From NCBI RefSeq assembly GCF_011752625.1, contig NZ_VWXD01000010.1, positions 1 through 64,000 on the forward strand: a stretch of 64,000 nt of DNA. Direction: 5' to 3'. Numbering within the stretch: position 1 is the stretch's first letter; every line of letters begins with the position of its first letter. Source of the stretch: Candidatus Pantoea formicae. GTDB lineage: Bacteria > Pseudomonadota > Gammaproteobacteria > Enterobacterales > Enterobacteriaceae. Under the pieces are notes generated by a model. The model was not told the origin of the DNA. It made no database searches and saw only the letters and a program-made list of their open reading frames with translations. The position numbers and the translations under genes are program-made. This document shows positions 1 through 8,794 of the stretch, one piece after another.

Positions 1-60
1 GGTTCCACAGGTGCGAACTTCATCGTGGCGCGGGACAATATCCCATCAGACGCCGTATAG
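1..60 (+). CDS. Possible C-terminal end of a gene entering from the left edge
   Basis: An open frame with no stop runs from base 1 to a TAG at 58-60, giving 19 residues ending in ARDNIPSDAV. It could be the tail of a rightward gene convergent with iolE, but this is too short to recognise any family. Without the upstream sequence it may equally be chance. Confidence 0.25.
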   Translation, partial: GSTGANFIVARDNIPSDAV

Positions 61-144
61 ATTTAAGCAAGCCTCTCGTCATTAATCAAAATCAGGGTTG
101 CAAAAATGGAGGTGACCATAGATTTTTATGTCTGAAGGTCAAAA

Positions 145-164
145 GAGCGCGATGAATCGCGCGC
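145..164 (-). terminator. Weak rho-independent terminator after iolE
   Basis: Stem GCGCGA/TCGCGC with a 4-base loop (147-162). On the minus strand it is followed by TCTTTTGACC. It lies just past the iolE stop and is the likely end of the iolD-iolG-iolE transcript. The stem is short and the U-tract is interrupted, so termination may be partial. Confidence 0.45.
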
Positions 165-172
165 AGTTGATC

Positions 173-1069
173 TTACAGCCCCGTATTCTCGCGAATATAT
201 TTACGTGCTTTCACCGCATATTCGAACGGATTGGCCAGCGCCGGATCCTGCTCCGCTTCCACCACCATCCAGCCTTTATAGCCGTAATCATCGAGGATTT
301 TGAACACTGGTTTGAAATCAATCACGCCGTCGCCCGGCACAGTAAAGGTGCCTTTCTTCACGCCGTCCAGGAAGGAGAGTGATTTCTGACGCACTTCTGC
401 CACCACGCTGTCACGCACATCTTTTAAATGCACATGGAAGATACGTGGCAGATATTTGGTCAGCACATCCAGCATCACCTGCTGTGAACCTTCGGAGTAG
501 TAGATGTGGCCAGTGTCATACAACAGGCCGACGTTCTCATTGGTCGATTCCATAAAGCGATCGATTTCTGCTGGTGTCTGAATGCCGGTGCCCATGTGAT
601 GGTGCAGTGTAACGCGCATACCTTTCTTCGCGGCGATCTCCGCCAACTCGTTGTAGCCTTCAGCCGTCAGACGCCACTCTTCATCAGTGAAGATCGGCTT
701 CTGCTCCAGCACCGCCAGCGTGGTGCCCTGAATACTTTTACTCTGCTCAGAGCAGCCAATCACGCGCGCGCCCATCGCGTGCAGGAAGTTCATGTGATTG
801 GTGAACTCGTCGATGGTTTTCGCCTTGTCACCGTTGGCGAAGAAAGTGCTGAACCAGGCATTGCAGATTTGGATACCACGAATATCCAACATCGGTTTCA
901 ACACTGCGGGATCTTTCGGGTATTTACTGCCGACTTCACTGCCGGTGAAACCTGCCAACGCCATTTCGCTTACCGTCTGCTGGAAGGTGTTTTCGCTGCC
1001 CAGCTCTGGCATGTCATCGTTGGTCCAGCCGATTGGCGCAATCGCCAGTTTTACATTGTCTTTGTTCAT
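173..1069 (-). CDS. iolE: Myo-inosose-2 dehydratase
   Basis: 298 residues, normal for IolE. It dehydrates 2-keto-myo-inositol (scyllo-inosose) to 3D-(3,5/4)-trihydroxycyclohexane-1,2-dione, the second step of inositol catabolism in the cytoplasm. The sequence is a xylose-isomerase-like TIM barrel. Candidate metal and active-site segments are HHHMGTG (156-162), YDTGH (184-188), HVHLKD (212-217) and the acidic EAEQDP (271-276). The ATG has an AGGGA-type ribosome site upstream. It is the last gene of a leftward iolD-iolG-iolE run, 44 bases after iolG, so it is probably co-transcribed and under IolR control. No oddities seen. Confidence 0.93.
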   Translation of the reverse strand: MNKDNVKLAIAPIGWTNDDMPELGSENTFQQTVSEMALAGFTGSEVGSKYPKDPAVLKPMLDIRGIQICNAWFSTFFANGDKAKTIDEFTNHMNFLHAMGARVIGCSEQSKSIQGTTLAVLEQKPIFTDEEWRLTAEGYNELAEIAAKKGMRVTLHHHMGTGIQTPAEIDRFMESTNENVGLLYDTGHIYYSEGSQQVMLDVLTKYLPRIFHVHLKDVRDSVVAEVRQKSLSFLDGVKKGTFTVPGDGVIDFKPVFKILDDYGYKGWMVVEAEQDPALANPFEYAVKARKYIRENTGL

Positions 1070-1113
1070 TTCAATTCCCTGATTCTGAGAGAAGTGTTAG
1101 CCCACGGGCTCAG

Positions 1114-2127
1114 TTATTTGGCGTAAAAATCCGGACGCTCTGGCATGACTACCGGTTCAATGGCACCGCTTTTCTGGGCTTTATGGCAGGCATCCGCCGC
1201 AACGGAAGCAGCAAAACCATCCCAGGCGGAAGGTCCAGTGAGCTTGCCCGCCGTGGCGTCATTGATGAAAGCTTGCAGCTCGACGTCATAGGCTTCGATG
1301 AAACGGTCTTTCCAGTCGGTGAGCAGCGCATTGCCAAGACGCGCGTTTTTGCGCATTTGAATGGATGAAGGCTCAGGCAGTTTGGCAATGCCCTCTTCGC
1401 CCACCACTTCACACTGAATGTCATAGCCATAAGCACAGTTCACGAAGATCTCGACATCGATACGAATGCCCTTTTGCGTTTCGAACAGCACAATTTGCGG
1501 ATCTTTCAATTTGGCGTGGGTCTTCGAGGTGGAACGCGGGAACACCACCTGCACCGATTTATAATCGTCTTCGGTCAGCCAGCGCAGAACGTCCAGCTCG
1601 TGAATCAGGGTGTTGGTGATCGCCATATCCGTGGTGTAATTTTCACCGACGCTCTGGTTACGGTGCGCACAGTGCAGCATCAGCGGCTCGCCGATTTCAC
1701 CGTCAGTGATCACCTTCTTCAGCGCGCGATAGCCCGAGTCGTAAGGGCGCATAAAGCCCACCTGCACCAAACGTTTACCATATTTGATTTCAGCATCGAC
1801 GATGCGACGGCAGCCGTCGGCGCTCATCGCCAGTGGCTTCTCGCAAAATACCGGCTTACCGGCAGCAATCGCGGCCAGCGTGAACTCTTCGTGGGTCGGA
1901 TCCCATGACGTCACCAGAATGGCATCCACGTTCGGCGAGTTAATCACCTGATGGCCATCCTGATACACCTCAGCTTCGATATTTAAACGCTGCAGCGCCG
2001 CACGGGCTCCTTCCACGTTGATATCTGAAACCGCCACCACCTTCGCGCCCTGCAACACATTGTTGCAGCGACGAATGTGGTCTTGACCAATTGCACCGGT
2101 ACCAATTACACCGAGTTTGAGCGTCAT
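1114..2127 (-). CDS. iolG: Inositol 2-dehydrogenase (NAD-dependent)
   Basis: 337 residues, Gfo/Idh/MocA family. It oxidises myo-inositol to 2-keto-myo-inositol with NAD+, the entry step of the pathway. The Rossmann motif GTGAIG is at 9-14 and EKPLA at 96-100 supplies Lys97. The TNTLIHELDVL segment (171-181) carries His176. The residue four before it is Asn172, where I recall Asp in the Bacillus enzyme. The C-terminal half keeps the YGYDIQCEVVGE strand typical of IolG. The ATG is preceded by AGGTG. It sits between iolD and iolE in the same direction, with an ERIC repeat separating it from iolD. Confidence 0.93.
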   Translation of the reverse strand: MTLKLGVIGTGAIGQDHIRRCNNVLQGAKVVAVSDINVEGARAALQRLNIEAEVYQDGHQVINSPNVDAILVTSWDPTHEEFTLAAIAAGKPVFCEKPLAMSADGCRRIVDAEIKYGKRLVQVGFMRPYDSGYRALKKVITDGEIGEPLMLHCAHRNQSVGENYTTDMAITNTLIHELDVLRWLTEDDYKSVQVVFPRSTSKTHAKLKDPQIVLFETQKGIRIDVEIFVNCAYGYDIQCEVVGEEGIAKLPEPSSIQMRKNARLGNALLTDWKDRFIEAYDVELQAFINDATAGKLTGPSAWDGFAASVAADACHKAQKSGAIEPVVMPERPDFYAK

Positions 2128-2152
2128 AATTACACCTGTAGAGTCGGATAAG

Positions 2153-2277
2153 TATCCCCTTCATACTTCAAGATGCAGATGCGTTGGCTGCTCTCGTTAA
2201 CCCGATTCATTGACTTAACCGCTCATCGGGATCATCTCGTTGGCCGCATTCCTGCATCTCGAATTATTTTGGGTATA
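2153..2277 (-). repeat. ERIC-type repeat between iolD and iolG
   Basis: About 125 bp bounded by TATCCCC and GGGTATA, with the ERIC-like segments CATACTTCAAGATGCAG, GCGTTGGCTGC and CTCGAATTATTTTGGG. The central palindrome differs from the classical ERIC core but remains self-complementary around CCCGAT/ATCGGG. It occupies most of the 192-base gap inside the iolD-iolG-iolE transcript and could fold in the mRNA. Recognition rests on memory of ERIC consensus pieces and on comparison with the copies at 15.2 and 56.5 kb. Confidence 0.75.
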
Positions 2278-2319
2278 AAGAGTCAATCAAGGCCGACGAA
2301 CGCCGGCCTAAAAAGGGTG

Positions 2320-4254
2320 TTAGTACTTACGCGCTTGTTCGATATGCACGTTAAGCTTGTCTGCTACTTCCTGCGTGCGCTCTGATGTTGAGGTCTGAGC
2401 CACACCGACGTGCCACCAGCTGAAGTATTTGTGGATCATGGTTTTTGGCAGCACTTTAATGTCGAACAGCACTGAAACGGTTTGCTTCTGTGCGTCAATC
2501 AGCGCGGCTTCTAACTGTTCCAAGGTGGTGATGCGGTAAGTTTTGCAACCATAACCGCCTGCAATCGCAGCGAAATCCACCGGAACAAAACCGCCATCCA
2601 ACTTGCCACCTTCCGGGTTACGGAAGCGGAACTCGGTGGTGAAGCTGTCCATACCGTGTTCCATCTGCAGGTTGTTGATACAGCCGTTGGTCATGTTATC
2701 CAGCAGTACTACGTTGATTTTGGCTCCTTCCTGAATCGAGGTCACCAGCTCGGAGTGCAACATCATGAACGAGCCGTCACCGACCATGACATAGACTTCA
2801 CGCTGCGGCTGTGCCAGCTTCACGCCCAGCGCGGCGTTGACTTCATAGCCCATACACGAATAGCCGTACTCAACGTGGTACGAGTTGTAATCTTTGGTAC
2901 GCCACATGCGCTGCAGGTCGCCCGGCAGACTGCCCGCTGCCGCGACAATCACTGCATCCTTTGGGAGTTGCTCGTTTAAGGTGCCCAGCACGCTGCTCTG
3001 CGTCAGCACCGAATTGGTCAGGCGCTCGAACTCAGCAAACAGCGCTTCACGGTCGATGTGATCGGCGATTTCTGGAATGAAATCGTCAGTGTTATAGGTG
3101 GCGGCATAAACGCGCTGCGTCTCTTTCAACAGTTTGCTTTGTGCCTGCTCAATCTGGCCGCCCCAATGGTTTTCAAAGCCCTTCAGGCCGCTTTCCAGCG
3201 CCGTCAGACCTTCACGCGCATCCGCTAATAGCTGCACTGCATCCAGTTTGTAGCTGTCAAAATTGCTGACATTGAGGTTCAGGTAACTTACTTCTGGATT
3301 CTGGAAAATCCATTTCGACGCGGTGGTGAAGTCGGTGTAACGCGTGCCAATACCGATCACCAGGTCGGCTTCTTTCGCCAACAGGTTTGCCGCCAGACAT
3401 CCGGTTTCACCCACACCACCGACATTCAATGGATGGTCAGAAACGATGGTGCCTTTACCCGCCTGGGTTTCCGCGAACGGAATATTAAAACGCTCAGCAA
3501 ATTTCAGCAGCGCAGCGCCCGCGTCTGAATACTTCAGGCCACCGCCCACAATGATCAGCGGTTTATGTTTACGCGCAATCAGCGCCAGCGCATCTTCCAA
3601 CTGTGCCGCTGTCGGCAGACGACGGTCCAGACGATGCACACGCTTTTGGAAGAAGTATTCCGGGAAGTCCCAAGCCTCACCTTGCACATCCTGCGGCAGT
3701 GCAATCGTCACTGCACCGGTTTCGGCTGGGTCGGTCAGTACGCGCAAGGCGTTAATACAGGCCGTCATCAGCTGCTCTGGACGGCTCACGCGGTCCCAAT
3801 ATTTGCTCACTGCACGGAAGGCGTCGTTAGTACTGATGCTGAGATCGTGGCTCTGCTCAATCTGCTGCAATACGGGATCGGGCTGACGCGTAGCGAAAAC
3901 ATCGCCAGGCAGCAGCAGTAAAGGAATACGGTTAGCGGTCGCGGTGGCAGCAGCGGTAATCATGTTCGCCGCGCCAGGTCCCACAGAAGACGTACAGGCA
4001 ATGATCTGGCGGCGCAGTGATTGTTTGGCAAAACCAATCGCCGCATGCGCCATGCCCTGTTCGTTACGCCCTTGATGCACGACCAGATCGCCGCTGTCTT
4101 GTTCCAGCGCCTGTCCCAGTCCCAACACGTTGCCGTGACCGAAAATGGCGAAAATGCCTTTCACAAATTTGGTTTCAACGCCGTCAACGTTCAGGTACTG
4201 GTTATCAAGAAATTTCACCAGCGCCTGTGCCGTGGTAAGTCTGATTGTGCCCAT
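2320..4254 (-). CDS. iolD: 3D-(3,5/4)-trihydroxycyclohexane-1,2-dione hydrolase
   Basis: 644 residues, a ThDP-dependent enzyme of the acetolactate synthase fold. It opens the ring of trihydroxycyclohexanedione to 5-deoxy-glucuronate. The N-terminal pyrimidine domain carries the activating Glu in RNEQG (Glu65). A central domain follows. The C-terminal domain has the ThDP/Mg motif GDGSFMM (492-498) closing with LLDN (Asn520). The ATG has AAGGAAGAAG upstream. It is the first gene of the leftward iolDGE run and is divergent from iolC across a 549-base regulatory gap, so both directions can be co-repressed by IolR. Confidence 0.94.
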   Translation of the reverse strand: MGTIRLTTAQALVKFLDNQYLNVDGVETKFVKGIFAIFGHGNVLGLGQALEQDSGDLVVHQGRNEQGMAHAAIGFAKQSLRRQIIACTSSVGPGAANMITAAATATANRIPLLLLPGDVFATRQPDPVLQQIEQSHDLSISTNDAFRAVSKYWDRVSRPEQLMTACINALRVLTDPAETGAVTIALPQDVQGEAWDFPEYFFQKRVHRLDRRLPTAAQLEDALALIARKHKPLIIVGGGLKYSDAGAALLKFAERFNIPFAETQAGKGTIVSDHPLNVGGVGETGCLAANLLAKEADLVIGIGTRYTDFTTASKWIFQNPEVSYLNLNVSNFDSYKLDAVQLLADAREGLTALESGLKGFENHWGGQIEQAQSKLLKETQRVYAATYNTDDFIPEIADHIDREALFAEFERLTNSVLTQSSVLGTLNEQLPKDAVIVAAAGSLPGDLQRMWRTKDYNSYHVEYGYSCMGYEVNAALGVKLAQPQREVYVMVGDGSFMMLHSELVTSIQEGAKINVVLLDNMTNGCINNLQMEHGMDSFTTEFRFRNPEGGKLDGGFVPVDFAAIAGGYGCKTYRITTLEQLEAALIDAQKQTVSVLFDIKVLPKTMIHKYFSWWHVGVAQTSTSERTQEVADKLNVHIEQARKY

Positions 4255-4803
4255 ATGCTTCTTCCTTTACTTGCTGGTACTCAGAGGATGAGTACAACGC
4301 GGTTCGGGTTTCGCTGCCATAAATGGCACCCGCGGATAAGTGAAACGTGTGGCGATTATAAACAAATATTTTTTTCATTAAACACGATTACAGAAGAAAC
4401 ATTTCATTTTGCGATGGAGATCAAATTCGGAGATGAAACGCGGGCCAGTGCCATGGCAATAAGGAAGGAAGTGGAACAGCAAGTTGTCATTTAAGGATAA
4501 TAAAGAAATTTCATTTCACTTCAGTAGCTTCCTTTATTTCTGCTGAGTTTCCTGCGACCTGGCTCACAAGCCAGAGCATCCGCGAAACTCACACTCTAGG
4601 GGATACCTTAATCCCGCACAGGCCAGAGTTTTACCTGGCTCACAAAATCGCGATGAATGTTTCATTTCATATTGTATTTGGAATTTTTATTCCTCATACT
4701 GCCACCAAAGCCAATCAGGCACCTTGAGAACCCGGAAGCATAGCGCTCGATGTAGGGCGGCATCGCCCGCAGTGTCTGCTTATCACAGAAGGAAACAATA
4801 GGT
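4255..4803. promoter_or_regulatory. Divergent iolD/iolC control region
   Basis: 549 AT-rich bases without a gene. It holds three ATTTCAT heptamers (4401, 4508, 4664), one ATGAAAC (4433), a GGAA-N6-TTCC site (4680-4693) and a small hairpin CTGGCT/AGCCAG (4559-4574). Two dispersed palindromes (4315-4328, 4755-4768) are also present. The recurrence of the heptamer in the other iol promoter gaps suggests IolR operators (inference). No clear -35/-10 pair was assigned. Confidence 0.6.
4680..4693. promoter_or_regulatory. Candidate IolR site GGAA-N6-TTCC
   Basis: The sequence reads GGAATTTTTATTCC, a perfect GGAA-N6-TTCC palindrome about 110 bases before iolC. A site of this form is what I recall for the RpiR-type IolR of Sinorhizobium meliloti. 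Its use here is inference. Confidence 0.4.
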
Positions 4804-6717
4804 ATGAGTACACAACAGAAACGGCTTGATGTGATTTGTATTGGACGCATCGCCGTCGACCTCTACGGTCAGCAAATCGGATCACGCTTGGAAGATATGA
4901 CCAGCTTTAATAAGTATCTGGGCGGGTCCTCTGGCAACGTGGCATACGGTACGGCCATTCAGGGCCTGAAATCGGCCATGTTGGCGCGCGTAGGGGATGA
5001 ACACAACGGCCGTTTTCTGCGTGAAGAACTGCAACGCGTGGGTTGTAACACCGAGGGGTTGATCACCGATAAAAACCGTCTGACCGGATTAGTGATCCTC
5101 GGTATTAAGGATGAGGACACCTTCCCACTGATTTTCTACCGCGACAACTGTGCCGATATGGGCCTGGTGCCGGAAGACATTAAAGAAGAGTTCATTACCT
5201 CTTCTCGCGCTGTCGCGGTGACCGGTACGCATCTTTCGCATCCGCAAACACGCGCAGCAGTACTGAAAGCGCTGGATATCGCCAAACGTAATGGGCTGCG
5301 TACCGCACTGGATATCGATTATCGCCCCGTGCTGTGGGGTCTGACCTCACTCGGCGACGGCGAAACCCGTTTTGTTGAGTCTGGTGAAGTGACTAAACAA
5401 CTGCAGGAAGTGCTGCACTATTTCGATTTAGTGGTAGGAACGGAAGAAGAGTTCCATATTGCCGGTGGCAGCACCGATACACTGACCGCACTGAAAAATG
5501 TACGTCAGGCGAGCAAAGCCACCCTGGTGTGCAAACGCGGCCCACTGGGTTGTGTGGTGTTCGAAGGGGATATCCCGGATAGCTGGGAGCAAACCAAGCT
5601 ACAAACCGGCGTGCGCGTCGAAGTCTTGAACGTGCTGGGCGCAGGTGATGCCTTTATGTCTGGCCTGCTGCGTGGCTGGTTGAATGATGAGAGCTGGGAG
5701 CAGGCTTGCCGTTACGCCAATGCCTGTGGCGCTTTGGTGGTCTCACGCCACGGTTGCGCCCCTGCGATGCCAACCAAAGAAGAGTTGGACGATTTCCTCA
5801 GCCGCGACAAAGACGTGAAACGTCCGGATCTGGATGCACGACTGAACCACCTGCATCGCGTCACCACACGTAAGCAGCAGTGGCCAGAGCTGAACGTATT
5901 CGCTTTTGACCACCGTAAGCAGTTGGCCGATATGGCGCGCGAAGCCGGTGTGAGCGAAGACCTGATCCCGCAGCTGAAACTGTTGCTATTGCAGGCAGCA
6001 CAAGAAGCGGCAAACGAGGCCGGTTTAAATGAGAAAAGCGGCATTCTGGCGGATACCACCTACGGTCAGAAAGCGCTGAATGCGATTACCGGCAAAAACT
6101 GGTGGATTGGCCGCCCGATCGAACTACCAAGTTCGCGCCCTCTACGCCTGGAGCACGGCAATATCGGCTCACAGCTGGTCGACTGGCCCGCAGAGCACGT
6201 GGTGAAGTGTCTGGTGTTCTACCATCCGCACGACAGCGCCGAACTGCGTAAAGAGCAGGATGAGCTGATTCTCGACGTGTGGAACGGCTGTAACAAGAGC
6301 GGACACGAACTGCTGCTGGAAGTGATTCTGCCGGAGAGCAATCCGGATCGTAACGAGGCGTATTACTACGATATGCTGAGCCACTTCTATAGCCTCGGTA
6401 TTCAGCCGGACTGGTGGAAGCTGCCACCGCTGTCACCAGAGAGCTGGCAGTCCATCAGCGGGTTGATCGAACAGAACGATCCCCACTGCCGCGGCATTCT
6501 GTTGCTCGGCCTCGACGCACCGGAAGAGAGACTGAAAGCCGGTTTCGCCGACGCAGCACAGGCACCTTGGGTAAAAGGTTTTGCTGTTGGCCGTACCATC
6601 TTTGGTCAGCCTTCACGTCAGTGGCTCAACGGTGAGCTGGATGACAAAGCGCTAATTGAGACGGTGAAAGGCAACTATCTGCGACTGATCGGCTACTGGC
6701 GCGCAGCGCGCGGCTAA
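4804..6717 (+). CDS. iolC: Bifunctional 5-dehydro-2-deoxygluconokinase / DUF2090 aldolase-like protein
   Basis: 637 residues, about twice a stand-alone IolC. The N-terminal PfkB/ribokinase domain (about 8-325) has the first signature GGSSGNVAYG (40-49) and the catalytic signature NVLGAGDAFMSG (about 276-287). It phosphorylates 2-deoxy-5-keto-gluconate. The C-terminal region (about 340-637) is a DUF2090 domain with a TIM-barrel look (NVFAFDHRKQLADMA near its start). In proteobacterial fusions this domain is annotated as the aldolase that makes malonate semialdehyde and DHAP. No separate iolJ is seen, which fits. The ATG follows AGGAAACAATAGGT. Confidence 0.92.
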   Translation: MSTQQKRLDVICIGRIAVDLYGQQIGSRLEDMTSFNKYLGGSSGNVAYGTAIQGLKSAMLARVGDEHNGRFLREELQRVGCNTEGLITDKNRLTGLVILGIKDEDTFPLIFYRDNCADMGLVPEDIKEEFITSSRAVAVTGTHLSHPQTRAAVLKALDIAKRNGLRTALDIDYRPVLWGLTSLGDGETRFVESGEVTKQLQEVLHYFDLVVGTEEEFHIAGGSTDTLTALKNVRQASKATLVCKRGPLGCVVFEGDIPDSWEQTKLQTGVRVEVLNVLGAGDAFMSGLLRGWLNDESWEQACRYANACGALVVSRHGCAPAMPTKEELDDFLSRDKDVKRPDLDARLNHLHRVTTRKQQWPELNVFAFDHRKQLADMAREAGVSEDLIPQLKLLLLQAAQEAANEAGLNEKSGILADTTYGQKALNAITGKNWWIGRPIELPSSRPLRLEHGNIGSQLVDWPAEHVVKCLVFYHPHDSAELRKEQDELILDVWNGCNKSGHELLLEVILPESNPDRNEAYYYDMLSHFYSLGIQPDWWKLPPLSPESWQSISGLIEQNDPHCRGILLLGLDAPEERLKAGFADAAQAPWVKGFAVGRTIFGQPSRQWLNGELDDKALIETVKGNYLRLIGYWRAARG

Positions 6718-6945
6718 CAGGTTATGTTCTTCATTGGGGCGCGAATGAATGCGCCCTCTCAGAGGTGGCCCACAAGGCCGCCTCTGCTCCGTTTGCCTCC
6801 CCGCTGTTAACCACCTTATTTTGTGAGGCATTTCATAAACCGATGAAATAAGCGTCACGATAACGTCAAACAAATGAAATTTTCCATCCATCTGGTACTA
6901 TAGCGCTCATTATCCAGCCATATTTTTTGTTAACGGGCCGAAGTA
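6718..6945 (+). promoter_or_regulatory. iolR promoter region with paired ATTTCAT boxes
   Basis: 228 bases. It holds a dispersed palindrome (6737-6756) and a 10-bp hairpin with one G-U pair (6761-6785) that may end iolC transcription, though it lacks a T-run. A perfect inverted pair ATTTCAT-N6-ATGAAAT lies at 6830-6849, with a further ATGAAAT at 6874-6880. The paired boxes are the best operator candidate in the locus and suggest autoregulation by IolR (inference). Confidence 0.55.
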
Positions 6946-7791
6946 ATGACCAATAATCCAACCCAACTCACCTTGTTACAGGACGATATACGTCGTCGCT
7001 ATGAGACGCTGAGTAAACGCCTGAAGCAGGTGGCTCGTTATATTCTTGATAACAGCAACAGCATCGCCTTTGATACCGTCGCCTCCATCGCGCAGCAAGC
7101 CGACGTACCGCCTTCAACGCTGATCCGCTTTGCCAATGCGTTTGGCTTCAGTGGTTTCAACGAAATGAAACAGGTTTTCCGTCAACACCTAATGGAAGAA
7201 ACGGTGAACTACACCGAGCGCGCTCGTCTGTTCCGTCAAACCGCCACAGATGACAGCGCCAGCTCACCGGAAAGCCCGGTAGAAATCCTTAACGTCTTCA
7301 CTATGGTCAACAGCCAGGCGCTACAGCAGCTGGCGATGCAGACGAATCCAGACCAGCTTAATAAAGCGGTGAAGATGCTTAATGAAGCCGAGAACATTTA
7401 CATTATAGGTCTGCGTCGTTCATTTAGCGTTGCCTCTTATCTGGTGTACGCACTGCGCCATCTGGAACGCCGAGCCTTCCTGATCGACGGTCTGGGCGGC
7501 ATGTTTACTGAGCAGTTAAGCATGGTGAACCCAAAAGATGTGGTGATTGCCATCAGTTACTCACCTTACGCCCGTGAAGCGGTGGAACTGGTTGAGCTGG
7601 GTGCCAAGCGCGGTGCGCATCTGATCGCCATCACCGATAGCCAGGTCAGCCCGCTGGCCGCCTTCAGCGATGTGTGTTTTGTGGTACGTGAAGCGCAGGT
7701 GGATGGTTTCCGTTCACAGGTCGCCTCTCTGTGCCTGGCGCAGACGCTGGCGGTCTCTTTGGCGTTGAATAACACCAACAACGGCGAGTAA
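6946..7791 (+). CDS. iolR: RpiR-family repressor of inositol genes
   Basis: 281 residues. The N-terminal RpiR helix-turn-helix domain (about 1-77) contains TVASIAQQADVPPSTLIRFA. The SIS sugar-phosphate-binding domain follows (about 128-256, with GLRRSFSVASYLVYAL and AISYSPYAREAVEL). In this family a phosphorylated pathway intermediate, such as the product of IolC, relieves repression (family knowledge). Its place between iolC and iolB and the repeated heptamer boxes around it support the IolR role. It ends at a strong shared terminator with convergent iolB. Confidence 0.88.
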   Translation: MTNNPTQLTLLQDDIRRRYETLSKRLKQVARYILDNSNSIAFDTVASIAQQADVPPSTLIRFANAFGFSGFNEMKQVFRQHLMEETVNYTERARLFRQTATDDSASSPESPVEILNVFTMVNSQALQQLAMQTNPDQLNKAVKMLNEAENIYIIGLRRSFSVASYLVYALRHLERRAFLIDGLGGMFTEQLSMVNPKDVVIAISYSPYAREAVELVELGAKRGAHLIAITDSQVSPLAAFSDVCFVVREAQVDGFRSQVASLCLAQTLAVSLALNNTNNGE

Positions 7792-7810
7792 CCTCGCCAG
7801 ATCTCGCGCA

Positions 7811-7842
7811 CAAAAAAGGGCAGCCACTTGGCTGCCCTTCTT
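7811..7842. terminator. Bidirectional terminator between iolR and iolB
   Basis: An 8-bp GC-rich stem (7818-7825 with 7830-7837) with a 4-base loop. It is followed by TTCTTAC on the plus strand and preceded by AAAAAA, which gives a T6 run on the minus strand. It can end iolR in one direction and the iolB/mmsA transcript in the other. Confidence 0.85.
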
Positions 7843-7877
7843 ACATTTGTCATTCATATCCTGCGATGATCTGCAAA

Positions 7878-7940
7878 GTGCGCATCTCTGCGCACCCTAC
7901 GACAATCATACTGCTATCCGGAAGCGCCGCCATGATGGCG
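7878..7940. repeat. Two dispersed short palindromes
   Basis: GTGCGC-N6-GCGCAC (7878-7895), followed by CCTACG, and CGCCAT-G-ATGGCG (7928-7940). They belong to a family seen in many gaps of this window (see findings). Confidence 0.6.
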
Positions 7941-7950
7941 ACCTGCTACG

Positions 7951-8772
7951 TTATTTACTGCGCGGATACTTATCGCTGTTCACCCAGGCGTGATCCTTTT
8001 CCCAGGTAAACTTCCACAAACGTACCGGACCCGCCATCACGTTCAGGTAGTAGTTATCGTAACCTGCGATGGTCGCCACCGGATGGTAGCCACGCGGTAC
8101 GGTCACCACATCGCGGTTATACGGTGCCATGCACTCGTCGAGTGAACGGTCGTCGGTATAAACACGCTGCATGGCAAAACCGGGTTCTGGATCGAAACGG
8201 TGATAGTAAGTCTCTTCCAGATAGGTTTCGTCCGGGCTGGTTTTCTGGTCATGCTTATGACTTGGGTACGAACTGGTCGCGCCCTCGTCGGTATACACTT
8301 CCACCACCAGCAGGCTGTCCGCTTCTTTGTTGTCCGGCAGAATGTTGTGCACCAGACGCTGGTTGCGTCCTTTACCACGGTGCTCAACACCCACATCTTC
8401 CGGCGCAATCAGGCGAGCAGGCAGGTTACCTTTACTCGGTGCATTACATACCGCCAGCTCCAGATCGCTATCCGCATAGACTTCCACTTCATCGTTATGC
8501 GGTACATACACCGAGTAAGGTGGAATACGCTCGAACGGCGACAGACGTTTGCCGAGGTTCGGGAACTCCGCATGGCGTGTTTTCACCGACGCAAAACCTG
8601 CCACCAGCACCAGGCACAGCTCCTTATCACCGCTGCTCAGTTTCAGGCTCTGACCTTTCTTCAGCAGATAAGCATCAAAGCCCACGTACTCCCAGCCCGC
8701 GCTTTCTGACGTAACGTGCTGGATACGGCCATTGCTGTCTGGCTGTTGCGCTTTCGAAATCAAAGACATCAT
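7951..8772 (-). CDS. iolB: 5-deoxy-glucuronate isomerase
   Basis: 273 residues, matching IolB length. It isomerises 5-deoxy-glucuronate to 2-deoxy-5-keto-gluconate, the substrate of IolC. The protein is a two-domain cupin. The C-terminal half carries the metal-site region SSYPSHKHDQ and the later Glu and His residues of TYLEETYYHRF. It begins with two ATG codons after a GGAGAT ribosome site. It lies 22 bases after mmsA in the same direction, so the two probably form an operon. iolB ends against the terminator shared with iolR. Confidence 0.93.
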   Translation of the reverse strand: MMSLISKAQQPDSNGRIQHVTSESAGWEYVGFDAYLLKKGQSLKLSSGDKELCLVLVAGFASVKTRHAEFPNLGKRLSPFERIPPYSVYVPHNDEVEVYADSDLELAVCNAPSKGNLPARLIAPEDVGVEHRGKGRNQRLVHNILPDNKEADSLLVVEVYTDEGATSSYPSHKHDQKTSPDETYLEETYYHRFDPEPGFAMQRVYTDDRSLDECMAPYNRDVVTVPRGYHPVATIAGYDNYYLNVMAGPVRLWKFTWEKDHAWVNSDKYPRSK

Positions 8773-8794
8773 CGATCTCCTTGTTTGAGCGAGA

